From assembly GCA_017437785.1 (NCBI GenBank), contig JAFRXH010000040.1, positions 1 through 64,000 on the forward strand: a stretch of 64,000 bases of DNA, written 5' to 3'. A model generated the notes under the pieces. The model searched no databases and was not told where the DNA came from. It saw only the letters and a program-made list of their open reading frames with translations. How positions within the stretch are numbered: the first letter of the stretch is position 1; each line of letters begins with the position of its first letter. Below are positions 61,910 through 64,000 of this stretch, piece by piece. The stretch comes from Lachnospiraceae bacterium (GTDB lineage Bacteria; Bacillota; Clostridia; Lachnospirales; Lachnospiraceae). A program made the translations under genes and the position numbers.

Positions 61910-62625
61910 CTCTTAAGTCCCACCGCCTTATAAAGTTCGTTAAGCTGCGTATCCGTAAGCTCGGTATACTCTCCGCTTTTAAGGTCACCCAGGCTCACGG
62001 TAACAACCCTTATACGTTTAAGCGCGTTCACATGATATCCTGCCAGTCTCCACATACGCCTGATCTGCCGGTTTAAGCCCTCCGTGATCACCATGCGCAC
62101 TGTTCTTGCACTGATCTTTTCTATCCTGCAGGGCCTGGTCTTTTTCTTAAGATCTTCGATCCATACGCCTTTGGACAGCCGCGCTATATCATCAGGCTGC
62201 GGCTCTTTGTTAAGCTTTACTATGTATTCCTTCTCATGGCCGCTTTTTCCCCTCATCATGGCGTTGATGAGCTCGCCGTCATTAGTCAGAAGAAGCAGGC
62301 CTTCACTGTCCTTATCCAGTCTGCCTGCATAAGTCACGCGTATGGGATAATCAATATCATCTAAAACGGTAGCCTCAGCATGATCGTCAGCGGCAGTCAC
62401 GGTCACACCTACCGGCTTGTAATAAGCCAGTACCACTTTCTTTTCCGTGCGCCTGCATTCTGCGCCATCGCAGGTAACAACGTCACCGGGCATCACCCAG
62501 TCGCCCGGCTGCGCTGTATTATTGTTTATGCATATACGTCCTTCTGCTATAAGCCTGTCCGCTTCACGTCTCGAGCACAACCCGCATTCGGCCAGGTACT
62601 TGTTTATCCTTATGCCTTCACTCAT
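61906..62625 (-). CDS. rluF: 23S rRNA pseudouridine synthase RluF type
   Basis: This 239-residue protein has an N-terminal S4 RNA-binding domain (IRINKYLAECGLCSRREADRLI), then the RsuA-type catalytic core with YYKPVGVTVT, the catalytic Asp in GRLDKDSEGLLLL and GLNRQIRRM. Full similarity, including GHEKEYIV, points to the RluF branch. ATG 62625 overlaps the TGA of the lysA-family gene; a frame from 62643 lacks a ribosome site. Confidence 0.92.
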   Translation of the reverse strand: MSEGIRINKYLAECGLCSRREADRLIAEGRICINNNTAQPGDWVMPGDVVTCDGAECRRTEKKVVLAYYKPVGVTVTAADDHAEATVLDDIDYPIRVTYAGRLDKDSEGLLLLTNDGELINAMMRGKSGHEKEYIVKLNKEPQPDDIARLSKGVWIEDLKKKTRPCRIEKISARTVRMVITEGLNRQIRRMWRLAGYHVNALKRIRVVTVSLGDLKSGEYTELTDTQLNELYKAVGLKR

Positions 62626-63899
62626 TTCTTTTCCGTCAGACATCTGTATTCATCAAAGCAGTCAAAAGTTGCAAAATAATCGGCAGGCGTCTGCGCGCGG
62701 CGTATCAGCTGCACGCTTCCGTCTTCCTTAAGCAGAAGCTCCGCAGACTTAAGCTTTCCGTTATAATTATAGCCCATCGAGAAGCCGTGGGCACCGGTAT
62801 CGTGAATAGCAAGATAATCACCGATATCTATCTTCGGAAGCTGTCTGTCGATAGCAAATTTATCATTGTTCTCGCATAAAGAACCTGTCACATCGTAAGT
62901 GTGATCGCAGGGTTCGTTCTCCTTGCCCAGTACCGTGATGTGATGATAAGCTCCATACATTGCAGGTCTCATCAGATTGACCGCGCAGGCATCTACGCCT
63001 ATATATTCCTTATGAGTGTGCTTTTCGTGTATAACCTTTGTTACCAGCATTCCGTAAGGTCCCATCATAAACCTTCCCAGCTCGGTATAGATAGCTACAT
63101 CCGCAAGACCCGCAGGCACCAGGACTTCCTCAAATACCTTTCTTACGCCTTCACCTATGATCCTTATATCATTAGGGGTCTGCTCAGGTCTGTAAGGTAT
63201 TCCCACTCCGCCCGACAGATTGATGAAGGAAAGGCTCACTCCTGTCTTTTCCTTTATCTGCACAGCCAGCTCAAAAAGCTGTTTTGCCAGCATGGGATAA
63301 TAATCATTGGTCACCGTATTGCTGGCAAGGAAAGCGTGAAGGCCGAATTCCTCTACGCCCTTTTGCTTTAAGATGCCATATGCCTCAAAGATCTGCTCTG
63401 TGGTCAGACCGTATTTTGCATCTCCGGGATTATCCATGATGCCGTTGCTTATCTTAAACACCCCGCCGGGATTATAGCGCAGGCTCAGTCTCTTCGGGAG
63501 CCTGCCCAGTATACCTTCAAGGAAATCTATATGTGTGATGTCATCAAGATTAATGGTCGCACCAAGCTTTGCAGCCAGTTCAAAATCCTCTGCCGGTGTA
63601 TCGTTTGATGAAAACATGATATCCCTTCCGGTGATGCCGGCAGCATCGGAGAGCATCAGCTCGGTTAAAGATGAGCAGTCACTTCCGCAGCCGTATTCAT
63701 GTAATATCTTCATCAGGAAAGGATTGGGCGTTGCTTTTACCGCAAAGAATTCCTTATATCCTTTGTTCCAGGAAAACGCTTCTTTAAGCGCCTTCGCATT
63801 TTCCCTTATGCCCTTTTCATCATAGATATGAAAAGGCGTAGGATACTTCTTTACGATCTCCTCGATCATTTCCTTAGTAACAAAAGCTTTCTTTTCCAT
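62622..63899 (-). CDS. lysA: Diaminopimelate decarboxylase family protein (LysA-like)
   Basis: This 425-residue fold-III PLP enzyme would form lysine from meso-diaminopimelate. It has the PLP lysine K55 (EFFAVKATPNP), SGGVGIPYRPE for the phosphate, a C-terminal TGSLCENNDKFA with the Cys-Glu pair that faces the partner active site, and HDTGAHGFSMGYNYNG. It is of the shorter-loop type frequent in Clostridia; a related amino acid substrate is possible. GGGAGG lies 12 bases before the ATG. Confidence 0.9.
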   Translation of the reverse strand: MEKKAFVTKEMIEEIVKKYPTPFHIYDEKGIRENAKALKEAFSWNKGYKEFFAVKATPNPFLMKILHEYGCGSDCSSLTELMLSDAAGITGRDIMFSSNDTPAEDFELAAKLGATINLDDITHIDFLEGILGRLPKRLSLRYNPGGVFKISNGIMDNPGDAKYGLTTEQIFEAYGILKQKGVEEFGLHAFLASNTVTNDYYPMLAKQLFELAVQIKEKTGVSLSFINLSGGVGIPYRPEQTPNDIRIIGEGVRKVFEEVLVPAGLADVAIYTELGRFMMGPYGMLVTKVIHEKHTHKEYIGVDACAVNLMRPAMYGAYHHITVLGKENEPCDHTYDVTGSLCENNDKFAIDRQLPKIDIGDYLAIHDTGAHGFSMGYNYNGKLKSAELLLKEDGSVQLIRRAQTPADYFATFDCFDEYRCLTEKK

Positions 63900-63918
63900 T
63901 TTATTTCGGAACCTCCCT

Positions 63919-64000
63919 TTAGATGATCTTCCAGTCCACCGGCTCTACACCGTTTGCGGACAGGAATTCATTACATTTTGAAAAATGCCTGCACCCGAAA
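63919..64000 (-). CDS. ung: Uracil-DNA glycosylase, C-terminal 26 residues only
   Basis: The frame entering from the right edge reads FGCRHFSKCNEFLSANG and ends VDWKII then TAA. This matches the ending of family 1 uracil-DNA glycosylases (usually FG.RHFSK.N.YL ... PIDWQ.), which remove uracil from DNA. The catalytic motifs lie outside the window. It is 19 bases before the lysA-family gene. Confidence 0.85.
   Translation of the reverse strand, partial: FGCRHFSKCNEFLSANGVEPVDWKII

Overview
The window comes from a Gram-positive bacterium of class Clostridia, most likely family Lachnospiraceae. Evidence for this is mid-range GC, a GerW/YtfJ-type sporulation protein, PrkC with PASTA domains, a YqeG phosphatase, RqcH, strong GGAGG ribosome sites and a tmRNA tag ending ALAA. 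Almost everything is chromosomal housekeeping on the minus strand. The plus strand carries only two TetR regulators, a DAHP synthase gene, a trigger-factor-like membrane protein and a glycosyltransferase-like protein. No phage, CRISPR array, tRNA or rRNA was seen.

Layout. 1-5 kb: an M16C peptidase (cut by the window edge), a small unknown protein, a degenerate sigma-factor-like protein and a rhomboid-like protein with a zinc ribbon and no visible catalytic serine, then an MscS-like channel. 5-9.5 kb: Asp23, fakA, recG and rpmB. 9.6-14.9 kb: a yqeG-aroE-aroQ-aroK-Nudix-(95 aa)-DUF2953-gerW-J-domain run whose first gene appears to be leaderless. 14.9-18.3 kb: a two-component system, a membrane protein and nrdR. 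18.3-23.9 kb: a BMP-family nucleoside ABC importer with xanthine phosphoribosyltransferase, a coherent purine salvage operon. 23.9-25.8 kb: a LacI-type sensor fused to a GGDEF domain. 26.1-32.1 kb: an export-like module of a heptad-repeat lipoprotein and an MMPL transporter, divergent from two TetR regulators across a compact double-operator promoter region.

32.1-35.3 kb: ssrA, smpB, rnr and secG. 35.4-37.2 kb: aroF on the opposite strand, with a 147-bp terminal-inverted-repeat element upstream and a 365-bp palindromic repeat element downstream. 37.2-57.5 kb: xerD, nudF, pepC, then a long information-processing and envelope cluster (rqcH, rpe, rsgA, prkC, PP2C phosphatase, rlmN, rsmB, fmt, def, priA, murE, an acyltransferase-like protein, recJ). 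57.6-59.8 kb: the trigger-factor-like protein and the glycosyltransferase-like protein. 59.8-64 kb: a GLUG-type surface protein, murI, rluF, a lysA-family decarboxylase and the 3' end of ung, most of them linked by 4-base overlaps.

The least ordinary material is the pair of repeat elements around aroF, the lipoprotein/MMPL/TetR module with its symmetrical promoter-operator region, the HTH-less LacI-GGDEF protein, the degenerate sigma and rhomboid pair, and a few sequence-level oddities (a leaderless yqeG start, an RqcH with Glu at position 97, a 21-bp coding tandem repeat in prkC). Functions are inferred from recognised motifs; no database search was possible.
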